Shown: positions 17,130-25,498 of the stretch, piece by piece
Position numbering within the stretch: position 1 is the stretch's first letter
How the letters are laid out: the number at the start of each line of letters is the position of its first letter
Assembly: GCF_011758765.1 (NCBI RefSeq)
Contig: NZ_JAANOU010000001.1
Coordinates: 2,790,001 to 2,854,000 of the forward strand
DNA: 64,000 nt
Direction: 5' to 3'
Source of the DNA: Amycolatopsis viridis
Lineage (GTDB): Bacteria > Actinomycetota > Actinomycetes > Mycobacteriales > Pseudonocardiaceae
Translations under genes and position numbers: made by a program
Notes under the pieces: generated by a model
Told to the model about the DNA's origin: nothing
The model's input: the letters and a program-made list of their open reading frames with translations, nothing else
Databases searched by the model: none

Positions 17130-17139
17130 CGCGCGTCAG
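17126..17139. terminator. Palindrome spanning both convergent stop codons
   Basis: The 14-bp perfect palindrome CTGACGCGCGTCAG contains the TGA of the antiporter (17127-17129) and the TGA of the SDR on the opposite strand (17136-17138). It is the only symmetric element between the two convergent genes. It is short, so its terminator role is tentative. Confidence 0.35.
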
Positions 17140-18143
17140 CGCTTGCGGGTCAGTGCGGCCAGACCGGCCGCTGCGGCGGCGGCCGCGGCCGCGCCGAGCA
17201 CCCCGTGGTGCAGGGACGCCCACAGCTGCGGGCTGCGGGTCTTGGCCGCGCGGTCGAACCGGCCGTGCGCGCCGAAGTCCGTGCCCGTGGTGTCGTCGGC
17301 CGGTGCCCACAGGTTCACCGGCTGGTCCGGGTCGCGGGGCTGCTCGGCCTGCTGGGACTCGAACCCGGTGCGCGCCAGGTAGCGGTCGAGCAGGCCGGCG
17401 GCGATCGAGTTGGCGACGAGCGTGCCGACGGTGGAGCCGCCGACCCAGTACTCCCGCCGCCCGGGGTGCGCGGCCGCGTGCACGATGGCCTTCGCCGGGA
17501 TCTCCGGCTGGTAGATGGGCGGCACCGGCTGGGCGCGGCGGGGCAGCCGGGACAGCACCCAGTCGAACTGCGGGGTGTTCACCCCGGGCATCTGCACCAT
17601 CGTGATGCGCACGTTCGACTTGTCGTGCAGCAGCTCGCACCGCACCGATTCGGTGAAGCCCTGGATGGCGTGCTTGGCGCCGCAGTAGGCGCTCTGCAGC
17701 GGGATGCCCCGGTACGCCAGCGCGGACCCGACCTGGACGATCGCGCCTCGATCGCGCGGCAGCATCCGCTTCAGCGCCGTGCGGGTGCCGTTGACGTACC
17801 CCAGGTAGGTCACCGCGGTGACCCGGCGGAACTCCTCCGGCTCGATGTCGGTGAACCGGGCGAACACGCTGGTGAACGCGTCGTTGACCCACACGTCGAT
17901 GGGGCCGAACGCCTGCTCGACCTGATCGGCTGCGGCGTCGAGGGCCTGGTGGTCGGCGACGTCGACGGGCAGCGGGAGCGCCTGCCCTCCCGCCCGTTCG
18001 ACCTCGGCGGCAGCCGCCTTCAGGCCGTTGTCCCCGCGCGCGATCAGGGCGACCCGGTCGCCGCGCTCGCCGAACGCCCGCGCCGCCGCCCGGCCGATGC
18101 CGCCACTGGCCCCGGTCACGACCACCACTCGTCCCTGATCCAC
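17136..18143 (-). CDS. SDR-family oxidoreductase with C-terminal membrane helix
   Basis: A 335-residue short-chain dehydrogenase. The NAD(P) motif TGASGGIGRAAARAFG starts near residue 11, WVNDAF replaces the usual NNAG, and YCGAKHAIQGFTES holds the catalytic Tyr and Lys. After the Rossmann core there is an extension ending in an Ala-rich stretch before TRKR, which may be a membrane anchor. GTG at 18143 with AGGAGG nine bases upstream is preferred over long upstream starts. Substrate unknown; family members with this C-terminal extension are common in actinomycetes. Confidence 0.8.
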   Translation of the reverse strand: MDQGRVVVVTGASGGIGRAAARAFGERGDRVALIARGDNGLKAAAAEVERAGGQALPLPVDVADHQALDAAADQVEQAFGPIDVWVNDAFTSVFARFTDIEPEEFRRVTAVTYLGYVNGTRTALKRMLPRDRGAIVQVGSALAYRGIPLQSAYCGAKHAIQGFTESVRCELLHDKSNVRITMVQMPGVNTPQFDWVLSRLPRRAQPVPPIYQPEIPAKAIVHAAAHPGRREYWVGGSTVGTLVANSIAAGLLDRYLARTGFESQQAEQPRDPDQPVNLWAPADDTTGTDFGAHGRFDRAAKTRSPQLWASLHHGVLGAAAAAAAAAGLAALTRKR

Positions 18144-18285
18144 TGCCGGCTCCCTCCTGGGTCTCTTCCGCACCGGTCCTGGTGGTACCCGCGGACGGCT
18201 GCCGGCATGCCTGATCCGCACGTCCGGCGGCGTGTGCCGGACTTGTCCACTGTGGAGCGCTGCTCCGGGCTGCGACAATCGCGCC

Positions 18286-18897
18286 ATGCAGCTCAGTGAT
18301 ATCGTGCTTCCCCGCAGTTCCGCGTGTTCGGCCGCCCTGGAGGTGGCGACCACGTACGCCTCGCCGGCTCTGGTGAACCACTCGTTGCGCTCCTACGTCT
18401 GGGCCGCGGCCTACGGCGACGCGCACGGGCTCGACCACGATCCCGAATTGCTGTTCGTCGCCGCGGTGCTGCACGACATCGGGCTGGTGGCGGAGTTCGA
18501 CAGCCACACCGTGCCGTTCGAGGTGGCCGGGGGGAGCGTCGCGTGGGTGTTCGCCGCGGGAGCGGGCTGGGCGCGGGACCGGCGGCAGCGGGTGGCCGAG
18601 GTGATCATCCGGCACATGTGGGACGAGGTGGATCCCGGTGCGGACCCCGAGGGCTTCCTCCTGTGCCGCGCCACGGGCGTGGACATCTCCGGCCGCAACG
18701 CCGGGGACTTCCCGGACGAGTTCCGGGCCGAGGTGCTGCGGCGGTATCCGCGGCTGGACCTGGCCGAGGAGTTCGTGCGGTGCTTCGAGGACCAGGCGAA
18801 ACGCAAGCCGGACAGCACGGCCGCGGCCATGGCCCGCAGCGGCCTCGCCGCCCGCATGGCCCGCAACCCGCTGGAACCGCAGGCCCCCGAGGAGTAG
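18286..18897 (+). CDS. HD-domain phosphohydrolase-like / cyanamide hydratase-like protein
   Basis: A 203-residue HD-domain protein. Metal-binding residues appear in NHSLRSYVWA, AVLHDIGLV (the HD pair) and IIRHMWDE, followed by SHTVPFEVAGG-type sequence that is common in the cyanamide hydratase/Ddi2-like branch. Substrate unknown: phosphohydrolase or hydratase. The ATG at 18286 has only a weak ribosome site. It is divergent from the SDR, 142 bases apart. Confidence 0.75.
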   Translation: MQLSDIVLPRSSACSAALEVATTYASPALVNHSLRSYVWAAAYGDAHGLDHDPELLFVAAVLHDIGLVAEFDSHTVPFEVAGGSVAWVFAAGAGWARDRRQRVAEVIIRHMWDEVDPGADPEGFLLCRATGVDISGRNAGDFPDEFRAEVLRRYPRLDLAEEFVRCFEDQAKRKPDSTAAAMARSGLAARMARNPLEPQAPEE

Positions 18898-18933
18898 ACA
18901 CCGGAGCAGCAACGCACGCGCGAGGCCACCCGG

Positions 18934-18987
18934 CCGCCCGGGCCGGCCCGGGCGGTGCGGACCACACCTGACCGCGGTTTGGTCCGC
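18934..18987 (+). terminator. Twin hairpins after the HD-domain gene
   Basis: A 22-bp perfect palindrome at 18934-18955 (CCGCCCGGGCC and its complement) is followed at once by an 8-bp stem GCGGACCA / TGGTCCGC (18957-18964 and 18980-18987). They lie 37 bases beyond the HD-gene stop and before the PrsW gene, consistent with termination. Confidence 0.55.
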
Positions 18988-19032
18988 CCGCCCACGGGAA
19001 CGCTGCCCGGGCCGGGAGCGGGAGGAGACACG

Positions 19033-19962
19033 ATGGCTGGATCCGGGACGGGCGCCGCGCGCCCGCGGCGCCTCTGGCTGCGCATGTTCGGCACAGGCCT
19101 GGGGTTGTGGCTGCTGACCGTGGTGGTCATCTTCCTCACCGGCAACCCGAACCTGATCCCGACCCTGGTGCTGCTGGGCAGCTTCCTGGTGCCGGTGACG
19201 TTCGTGGCGTGGGCGTTCTCCCGGCGGCACAGCGGGGAGCTGACGGCCGAGCTGGTGCTGTCCACCTTCGTCACCGGCGGGGTGCTCGGCGTCCTGGCGG
19301 CCTCCGTGCTGGAGACCTACCTGCTGCACCCGTCACCGTGGTTGTTCCTGGGTGTCGGGCTGATCGAGGAGGCCGTGAAACTCGCCGCGCTGGCGGTGCT
19401 CACCCGGCGGCTGGCGCACAAGGACGTCCGCGACGGCCTTGTCCTCGGCGCCGCGGTCGGGTTCGGGTTCGCCGCGTTCGAGTCCGCCGGGTACGCGTTC
19501 ACGGCGCTGTTCACCGAGCGCGGGCTGTCCGTGGCCGACCTGGTGGAAACCGAGCTCCTCCGCGGGCTGCTCGCGCCGGTCGGGCACGGCCTGTGGACCG
19601 CGATCCTCGGTGGCGTGTTGTTCTCCTCCAGCGTGCGCGAGCACTTCGCGCTGACCGGGCGGCTGGTGGTCTCCTACCTCGGGGTGTCGGTGCTGCACGC
19701 GTTGTGGGACTCCATGCACGGCATCGCGTTGCTGCTGACCCTGGTCCTGACCGGGACGCCGGCGCAGGACCAGCTCCTGGCGCAGGGCTACCAGCCCCAG
19801 CCGACGCCCCTGCAGGCCCACCTGTTCACGCTCCTGAGCTGGGGCGGGCTGGCGGTGGTGGCGTTGCTGGGCCTGGTGTGGCTGCATGCGGTGCGGCGGC
19901 ACGCGGACCGGGTGGACACCTCGCGCGTCTGGTGGCGTATCCCCACACCCGGGCCGCGGTGA
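19033..19962 (+). CDS. PrsW-family intramembrane metalloprotease
   Basis: A 309-residue polytopic protein with the PrsW/CPBP-like signatures: GVGLIEEAVKLAAL (EExxK motif) near residue 115, GFGFAAFESAGY, GHGLWTAILGG and VLHALWDSMHG, which supply Glu and His residues for a membrane-embedded metal site. PrsW proteases cleave membrane-bound anti-sigma factors, though here no sigma/anti-sigma pair is adjacent. GGGAGGAG precedes the ATG at 19033. The protein has about eight or nine membrane segments and a basic C-terminus. Confidence 0.85.
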   Translation: MAGSGTGAARPRRLWLRMFGTGLGLWLLTVVVIFLTGNPNLIPTLVLLGSFLVPVTFVAWAFSRRHSGELTAELVLSTFVTGGVLGVLAASVLETYLLHPSPWLFLGVGLIEEAVKLAALAVLTRRLAHKDVRDGLVLGAAVGFGFAAFESAGYAFTALFTERGLSVADLVETELLRGLLAPVGHGLWTAILGGVLFSSSVREHFALTGRLVVSYLGVSVLHALWDSMHGIALLLTLVLTGTPAQDQLLAQGYQPQPTPLQAHLFTLLSWGGLAVVALLGLVWLHAVRRHADRVDTSRVWWRIPTPGPR

Positions 19963-20036
19963 CACCGGTACGGCCGCCGTCCGGCGGGTATGCCCCCGGA
20001 GGTGAGTCGACGCACTCCCGGGAAGGAGCAGGGGCG

Positions 20037-20381
20037 ATGGCGACGAACGGCGCGATCGAGGTCCGCATCGGGGAACCGGGCAAGGTTCTGGTCATCGAGA
20101 TGGGCCGGGTGACCATCGACGTCCCGCGCTCGGTCGGGTTCTTCGGCGGCCTCGCCGCGGCCGTCGGTCTCGGGCTGATCGAGCCGCCGCTGGCCGTGTT
20201 CGTCGCGGCGGTGCCGGCGTTCAAGGCACTGACCGACACCGCGCTGCCGATGGCGGTCCGGGCGGTCGGTGAGGTGCTGGAAGGCGCGGCCAAACCGGTC
20301 GGCAGCGACGCCGACGGCGTCGTCGCCCTGGCGGATCAGCACCGCCGCGCCGGCGTCGTCGACCTCGGGCACCGGCGGTGA
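20037..20381 (+). CDS. Small conserved-looking protein with a hydrophobic centre
   Basis: A 114-residue protein: a polar N-terminus (MATNGAIEVRIGEPGKVLVI), a hydrophobic/Gly-rich middle (SVGFFGGLAAAVGLGLIEPP, then LAVFVAAVPAFKAL) and a polar tail. GGAAGGAG lies about eight bases before the ATG at 20037. I do not recognise the family. It follows PrsW by 74 bases on the same strand and is convergent with the PucR gene, 15 bases away. Confidence 0.65.
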   Translation: MATNGAIEVRIGEPGKVLVIEMGRVTIDVPRSVGFFGGLAAAVGLGLIEPPLAVFVAAVPAFKALTDTALPMAVRAVGEVLEGAAKPVGSDADGVVALADQHRRAGVVDLGHRR

Positions 20382-20396
20382 CCGCGCGCCGGTGAA

Positions 20397-21917
20397 CTAC
20401 CCGGGCCGGTGCGCCACGGCCATCGCGATGAGCATGCCGAGGCGCTGACCCGGGTCGGCGAGGTCCAGGCCCGGCGCCGCGGTGGTGATGCGGCGCAGGC
20501 GGTTGCGCACCGTGTTCTGGTGCACCGCCAGTGCCGCGGCGGCCCGGGCCAGGTCGCCCTGCGATTCCAGCCAGGCGCGCAACGTGGGGACGAACTCGGT
20601 GCCGTGCGTGGCGTCGTGCTCGGCCAGGCGGGCCACCGGGCCGCGGGCGGGGATGCGGCCCGCGGCCGCTGCGGAACGCAGGCGCTGGAGAAGCACCTCG
20701 GGCCAGGCGTCGTCGTAGCAGACGGCGCCGTCGCGCCCCAGGGTGAGGCATTCGTCGGACTCGCGCCGGCCGGTGGGCAGGTCGGCGACCGAGCACTCGC
20801 CCGAGATGCCCGCCACGATCCGCAGGTGCCGCGGCAGACCCTGGACCAGCCCGCTCACCCAGCGCACCGCCGGCGCCGGATCCGCCGCGGGGAGCACCGT
20901 GTAGACGGTGTTGCCGAACAGGGTGCTCCGGCCCACCCGGGACCAGCCGAACCCGGTGGTGGCGCGCTCGAAGGCGAGCAGCAGGCCGGCGTTGCGCTCG
21001 GCGTCGGCGTGGGCCTGCACCGCGACGACCCGCAAGCCCGAGCCCGGCAGGCCCAGCTTCCCGGCGGTGGCGTCGGCGTCCGCGTCGCCCTCCAGGAGCT
21101 GGATCACCAGCTCGGACTCCACCTGCCGTTCCAGATCGGCGCTGACCCGCCAGCGCAGCAGGTGCAGCGCCACGGTGCGCGCCCCGTCGGCGAGAATGCG
21201 TGCCCGGGCGGCGTCCAGCGGCGCGCGGCGCGACACCCACAGCGACCCGAGCAGCTCCCGGCCGGCGCGCACCGCCACCACGGAGCGGCCCTGCAACCCG
21301 TGCTCGGCCGAGGCGGGAACGTACACCGGCTCGTCGGAGCGGGCGAGGTGGGTGAACACGCCCCGCTGTTCGAGCAGGGCCCGCACCCGGTCTGGCACCC
21401 GCCGGCCGAGGATGGTGTCCTGCCGTGCCCGGTCGGCCTCGTGCTGCTGGCTCGAATACGCCATCACCCGGGACAGCTGGTCCTCGATGGTCACCGGCCC
21501 GCCGACCGCCGCGGCGATCGTGTCGGCGAGCGCGGACAGGTCCGCCGGGCCGCGGCCGGACTCGGTTTCCCGGCCCTCCAGCACCAGGCCGTACACCACC
21601 CCGGCCACCTGGCTCCAGGACACGCTCGGCTCGACCACCAGCAGTGCGACACCGGCAGCGGCACGCAGCAGTTCGGCCGACGGGGTCTCCGTGGTGCGCG
21701 CGACGAGCACCCGGGCCCCGGCCTCCCGGGCCAGGCGGACGGCGTCGGCCAGGGTGGGGACCCCGACCGCGAGGAACACCTCGCCTGCCCCGGACCCGGG
21801 CCGGACCGGATCGTGCAACGCGACGCTGCGCAGCTCGGCCTCGCGATCCGCGGCGGGACCGAGCAGCCGGGCGCCGTAGGTGCCCAGGATGGTGATCAGC
21901 CGGTCGAGCTTGATCAT
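20397..21917 (-). CDS. PucR-family transcriptional regulator
   Basis: A 506-residue regulator of the PucR/CdaR type. An N-terminal ligand-binding PucR-like region (about 1-140) and a central GGDEF-like/GAF-like region (about 150-400) lead to a C-terminal helix-turn-helix AAALAVHQNTVRNRLRRI near residue 470. Such activators respond to purine, amino-acid or gamma-glutamyl catabolites. It is divergent from a D-amino-acid-dehydrogenase-like flavoprotein (22060), which is its most likely target. Confidence 0.85.
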   Translation of the reverse strand: MIKLDRLITILGTYGARLLGPAADREAELRSVALHDPVRPGSGAGEVFLAVGVPTLADAVRLAREAGARVLVARTTETPSAELLRAAAGVALLVVEPSVSWSQVAGVVYGLVLEGRETESGRGPADLSALADTIAAAVGGPVTIEDQLSRVMAYSSQQHEADRARQDTILGRRVPDRVRALLEQRGVFTHLARSDEPVYVPASAEHGLQGRSVVAVRAGRELLGSLWVSRRAPLDAARARILADGARTVALHLLRWRVSADLERQVESELVIQLLEGDADADATAGKLGLPGSGLRVVAVQAHADAERNAGLLLAFERATTGFGWSRVGRSTLFGNTVYTVLPAADPAPAVRWVSGLVQGLPRHLRIVAGISGECSVADLPTGRRESDECLTLGRDGAVCYDDAWPEVLLQRLRSAAAAGRIPARGPVARLAEHDATHGTEFVPTLRAWLESQGDLARAAAALAVHQNTVRNRLRRITTAAPGLDLADPGQRLGMLIAMAVAHRPG

Positions 21918-22059
21918 GTCCGCGCCCCGCTCCCACGCTGCTCACCGGGTTGTGCTGATCCTACAAGCACCGTGGCCGAGATTGTCCGGTTTCCACACGC
22001 CCGGCCGCCCGGAACTCGGCGATGCTCGGTGGCAACAGGGGCTGCCGAGGAGGATGAGC

Positions 22060-23319
22060 ATGAGCGAGGCCGGTCAGGACGCGGGTCCGCGCACCGCGGT
22101 GGTGGTCGGTGCCGGGATCGTGGGCTTGTCGACGGCGTGGTTCCTGCAGGAGCACGGCGTCCGGGTCACGGTGCTGGACCGCGACGCCGTCGCGGCCGGG
22201 GCGTCGTGGGGCAACGCCGGGTGGTTGTCCCCGGCGCTCGCGATTCCGCTGAACGAACCGTCGGTGCTGCGCACCGCGCCGGCCGCGCTGGTCCGGCCGG
22301 ACGCGCCGCTGCACGTGCCGTTGACCGCCGACCGGGCGCTGTGGTCGTTCCTGCTGCGCTTCGCCGCCCACTGCACCTGGCCCGCGTGGCGCCGGGTCGT
22401 GCGCGGCAACCTGGCGCTCAACCGTGAATGCCTCGACACCTTCGACACGCTCACCCGCGGCGGTGTCGCGGCGGGCACCGTCGAAGCGCCGATCACGGCC
22501 GTGTTCGGATCGGCAGGGCAGGCCGGGCACCTGCTGGCCGAGCTCCGGCGGTTCACCGCGGCGGGCGCGGAGGCCGCGCACACGGTCCTGACCGGGGCCG
22601 AGGTCCGCGACCGCCTGCCGCAGCTGTCCGCCGCGGCCGGTGCCGGGATGGAGCTGGCCGGTCAGCGGTACGTGGATCCGGGCCGGTTCGTCCAGGCGCT
22701 GGCCGACTCGGTGCGCCGGCGCGGCGGCACGATCCGGACCGGCTTCGACGTCCGCTCGATCCGTCCGCAGCGGTACGCGGTGACGGTCGTCTCGCGGGAG
22801 AACGTCAGCTTCTCCGCCAACGTCGCCGTGCTCGCGACCGGAGCCTGGATGGGTTCGCTCGCCCGTGGGCTGGGGGTCCGGGTCCCGGTGCGGGCCGGGC
22901 GCGGGTACTCGTTCACGGTTCCGGTCGCCGAGCCGCCGCGGCAGCCGGTGTACCTGCCGGGCATCCGCGTGGCCTGCACGCCGTACCAGGACGGGATGCG
23001 CGTCGCCGGGACCATGGAGTTCCGCGGGCCGGACGACCCGGCCGACGAGCGGCGGGTGCGGGCGATCGTGCGGTCGGCGGCCCCGTATTTCGACGGCGTG
23101 GACTGGGCGGCGCGCACCGATGTGTGGGTGGGGCCGCGGCCGGTGAGCAGCGACGGGCTGCCCATCATCGGCGCGACCGCGGAACCGGGCGTGTTCGTCG
23201 CGGGCGGTCACGGCATGTGGGGTCTCACCCAGGGGCCGGTCACCGGGAAGCTGCTCGCCGAACACATCGTCACCGGAAAACAGCCGGATGCCCTGCGCCC
23301 CTTCGACCCGTTGAGGTGA
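22060..23319 (+). CDS. FAD-dependent oxidoreductase, D-amino acid dehydrogenase (DadA)-like
   Basis: A 419-residue flavoprotein of the DAO superfamily. The FAD-binding motif VVGAGIVGLSTAWFLQEHG is at the N-terminus, followed by AAGASWGNAGWLSP, typical of DadA-like amine dehydrogenases. A C-terminal VAGGHGMWGLTQGPVTGK closes the FAD site. It oxidatively deaminates an amino acid or amine, passing electrons to the respiratory chain. GAGGAGG at 22047-22053 favours the ATG at 22060 over the one at 22054. It is divergent from the PucR regulator. Confidence 0.85.
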   Translation: MSEAGQDAGPRTAVVVGAGIVGLSTAWFLQEHGVRVTVLDRDAVAAGASWGNAGWLSPALAIPLNEPSVLRTAPAALVRPDAPLHVPLTADRALWSFLLRFAAHCTWPAWRRVVRGNLALNRECLDTFDTLTRGGVAAGTVEAPITAVFGSAGQAGHLLAELRRFTAAGAEAAHTVLTGAEVRDRLPQLSAAAGAGMELAGQRYVDPGRFVQALADSVRRRGGTIRTGFDVRSIRPQRYAVTVVSRENVSFSANVAVLATGAWMGSLARGLGVRVPVRAGRGYSFTVPVAEPPRQPVYLPGIRVACTPYQDGMRVAGTMEFRGPDDPADERRVRAIVRSAAPYFDGVDWAARTDVWVGPRPVSSDGLPIIGATAEPGVFVAGGHGMWGLTQGPVTGKLLAEHIVTGKQPDALRPFDPLR

Positions 23320-23322
23320 GCC

Positions 23323-23490
23323 GTGGACTCCACCATGGACTCGGAGCTGGAGTTCCTCCGCGCCGAGAACGCGCTGCTGCGCACCGAACGGGACGTCCTG
23401 CTGCGGGTCGCGGCCGGGTTCGCCGAGGACGCGAACGCGACCCTGCTCCGGCGGCGGCGTCCCACCCCACCCGACGAACGAGGATCTGTT
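23323..23490 (+). pseudogene. IS3 OrfA-like coiled-coil remnant in frame with the Gre-like gene
   Basis: The 56 codons between the flavoprotein stop and the Gre-like start encode LEFLRAENALLRTERDVLLR followed by VAAGFAED. This resembles the C-terminal leucine-zipper end of IS3-family OrfA. No OrfB or terminal repeats are present. It is in frame with the Gre gene, so it could instead be an N-terminal extension translated from the GTG at 23323. Confidence 0.35.
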
Positions 23491-23985
23491 GTGGACACCA
23501 GGGACAGTGTGGACAGTGTGGACAGGGTGGGCCGTGTCGATGCGGTGTGGCTGACCGAGGAAGCCTACGCGCGGCTGCGCGACGAGCTCGGCGAGCTTCG
23601 GGTCGCGGACGAGGCGGGCGGTGACGAGCCGGACCGCGTCCTGGAGCTGCGCCGGCGGCAGGCGCGGATCGGGGAGCTGGAGGACCTGTTGCGTCGTGCG
23701 GTGGTCGGGTGGATCCCCCCGGACGACGGGGTCGCCGAACCCGGCATGGTCCTGACCGTGCGGTTCGACGGCGAGGAGGTGACCGAGACGTTCCTGCTCG
23801 GCGTGCGCGACGGGGCGGGCAGCGACGACCTGGAGGTGTTCTCGCCCGATTCGCCGCTGGGCCGCGCGGTGGCCGGTGCCCGCCAGGGTGAGTCGCGGAC
23901 CTACACGGTGCCCAGCGGTGCGACCGTGCGGGTGACGCTCGTGGCCGCAGTGCCCTACGGCCGGCACCTGTCGCAGCAGCGGTAG
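23491..23985 (+). CDS. GreA/GreB-like transcription factor lacking the acidic coiled-coil tip
   Basis: A 164-residue RNA-polymerase secondary-channel factor. WLTEEAYARLRDEL starts a shortened coiled coil, RIGELEDLLRRAVVG ends it, and the C-terminal FKBP-like domain contains VFSPDSPLGRAVAGARQGES and YTVPSGATVRVTLV, characteristic of Gre factors. The coiled coil is about 15 residues shorter than in GreA and the acidic tip that drives transcript cleavage (DLRENG-type) is missing. GTG at 23491 has GAGGA six bases upstream and gives the standard Gre length. Probably a regulator rather than a cleavage factor. Confidence 0.8.
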   Translation: MDTRDSVDSVDRVGRVDAVWLTEEAYARLRDELGELRVADEAGGDEPDRVLELRRRQARIGELEDLLRRAVVGWIPPDDGVAEPGMVLTVRFDGEEVTETFLLGVRDGAGSDDLEVFSPDSPLGRAVAGARQGESRTYTVPSGATVRVTLVAAVPYGRHLSQQR

Positions 23986-24000
23986 CGCGGCCGCCGCGCT
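23984..24000. terminator. Short hairpin between convergent genes
   Basis: AGCGCGG / CCGCGCT with a three-base loop overlaps the Gre-like stop region and ends one base before the stop codon of the convergent hydrolase. A compact candidate bidirectional terminator. Confidence 0.4.
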
Positions 24001-24001
24001 G

Positions 24002-24715
24002 CTAGGGGGACAGGCCCGCCAGTCGCGTGTGGACCGCCGGCCAGGCGGCGCTGTCCGGGTCGATCAGCTCGAAGTGCCCGGTCCCCGGCAGCGTGACCAG
24101 CTCCGCCGCGGGGTGGGCCGCCGCGTAGGACCGGCTCAGCGCGGCGGGAACCACGGTGTCGGCCTCGCCGTGGAGCAGGACGACGGGGGTGTCGGGGGAG
24201 TGGAGCAGTCGCGGGTCCAGGTCGCGGTGGTCTGAGGGCGGGCCGCCGAGGAAGTCCACGACCGCGTCGTCGTCCAGGCGTGCCTCGTGCGCCATCGCCA
24301 GGTCCGCCACCGGGGCGAGGGCGAGCGTGCCCAGCAGCCCGGGCGGCGGACAGGTGGCGGCCGCCCACAGGGCGAGGTGACCACCGGCGGAATGTCCGAT
24401 GAGGATGGTCGCGGTGGCGGACAGGCGTGCCGGCAGGACCGACACCGCGGCCCGGACGTCCGCGATGGTGTGCCCGGGCCGCCCGGGCGTGCGGCGGTAC
24501 TCGGGTGCGACGACCGGCCTGCCCGCGTCCCGCAGCGCGCGGCAGAGGATGCGGGTGTGCGTGCGGTCGTACCCGGGCCGCCAGAAGCCGCCGTGGAGGA
24601 GCACCAGCAACGGTTTCCCGGCCGTCGCCGGTCGCCACACGTCCGCGGCCTGGTGGCCGTGGTGCAGCTCCGCGTCCGGCTCGGGTGCGGGGCGGGTGAG
24701 GATGGATCGGTCCAC
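24002..24715 (-). CDS. Alpha/beta hydrolase (BD-FAE / kynurenine-formamidase-like)
   Basis: A 237-residue serine hydrolase. The oxyanion motif HGGFWRPGYDR is near residue 35, the nucleophile elbow GHSAGGHLALW near residue 105, the acid in HGEADTVVP and the catalytic His in PGTGHFELID. This is the arrangement of feruloyl-esterase-like and kynurenine-formamidase-like enzymes. GTG at 24715 with GGAGGG five bases upstream is preferred over longer Arg/Pro-rich extensions. No tryptophan-degradation genes are nearby, so the substrate is unknown. Confidence 0.8.
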   Translation of the reverse strand: MDRSILTRPAPEPDAELHHGHQAADVWRPATAGKPLLVLLHGGFWRPGYDRTHTRILCRALRDAGRPVVAPEYRRTPGRPGHTIADVRAAVSVLPARLSATATILIGHSAGGHLALWAAATCPPPGLLGTLALAPVADLAMAHEARLDDDAVVDFLGGPPSDHRDLDPRLLHSPDTPVVLLHGEADTVVPAALSRSYAAAHPAAELVTLPGTGHFELIDPDSAAWPAVHTRLAGLSP

Positions 24716-25066
24716 GGTTTCCCTCCGCACCGGCGTCTCAGCGTGGACGGACGGTGCGCCGGCAGCCGGGGAGCCGCCAGCCGCTTCCCGGCGTCCGGGC
24801 CCGCACGGCTGTCGCGCAGCACCCGGCCCCACTGTCGCGTCGGGACGGCGAAGCCGCACAGCCGGAACCGACCCGGCCGAGTCCGGCCCGACGGCGCCTC
24901 CCCGTCGCCGGCCCCGGCGCGGGCGCCAGGATAACCCGCGCCCGGCAGCCCCTCAAGGGGCGAGGGAATCGCCGCCGGCGGGCGGGCGACGGGCATTTCA
25001 CGGCGGCCCGACTCCGGACGCCGTAGCCTCACCGTATCGGTGACGCCGAGCGGAACGGGGACGACG
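24716..25066. other. 351-bp divergent intergenic region
   Basis: The gap between the hydrolase and the DUF1707 gene. No convincing reading frame with normal codon use was seen. The only structure noted is a short inverted repeat GCCCCTCAAGGGGC at 24948-24961. Promoters for both neighbours must lie here. Confidence 0.5.
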
Positions 25067-25498
25067 ATGACGACGACTCGGGAGTTCGCGGAACGGCAGA
25101 CCTCCGGTGCGGTCCGGTGCTCGGACGCCGAACGCGACCGCGTGGGCGCGCGATTGCAGGAGGCGGCGGGCGAAGGGCGGTTGTCGCTGGGCGAGGTCGA
25201 GGACCGGATGGCGAAGGTGTACGCCGCGCGGTACCGGCACGAACTGGACGATCTGGTCGCCGACCTGCCACCGGTGGCCGGCGCCGCCACCGGCTGGGGC
25301 GGCGTGCTGGCCGCCGCGCGCCAGCAGCTCGCCGCCGACTGGGCGGCCATGCGCCAGGGTGGTCTGGCCACGCGCCGCACCCTGGCGTACGCGGCGGTGG
25401 TCCTGACCCTGGTGGCGCTGGCGATGATCGCGTTCGTGCTGGTTCTGCACGGCATCAGCGGAGGTCCGGAACCGCACCACCACTTCGGGCGGCACTGA
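25067..25498 (+). CDS. DUF1707 domain membrane protein
   Basis: A 143-residue protein. Residues about 15-70 are the DUF1707 (SHOCT-like) module: VRCSDAERDRVGARLQEAAG, then GRLSLGEVEDRMAKVYAARY and ELDDLVADLP. One transmembrane helix (AAVVLTLVALAMIAFVLVL) follows near residue 112, then a His-rich tail. The family is widespread in actinobacteria with unknown role. ATG at 25067 is used; a GTG at 25040 is possible. Its last 44 bases overlap the convergent MFS gene. Confidence 0.8.
   Translation: MTTTREFAERQTSGAVRCSDAERDRVGARLQEAAGEGRLSLGEVEDRMAKVYAARYRHELDDLVADLPPVAGAATGWGGVLAAARQQLAADWAAMRQGGLATRRTLAYAAVVLTLVALAMIAFVLVLHGISGGPEPHHHFGRH

Noticed and set aside
17345..17370. TGGGACTCGAACCCGG-like tRNA T-arm sequence
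   Set aside because: Lies inside the SDR coding region, no acceptor stem or anticodon arm can be built around it; chance match.
24754..25026. 90-codon plus-strand frame in the hydrolase/DUF1707 gap
   Set aside because: Arg/Pro-rich without a ribosome site or hydrophobic core; looks like background.
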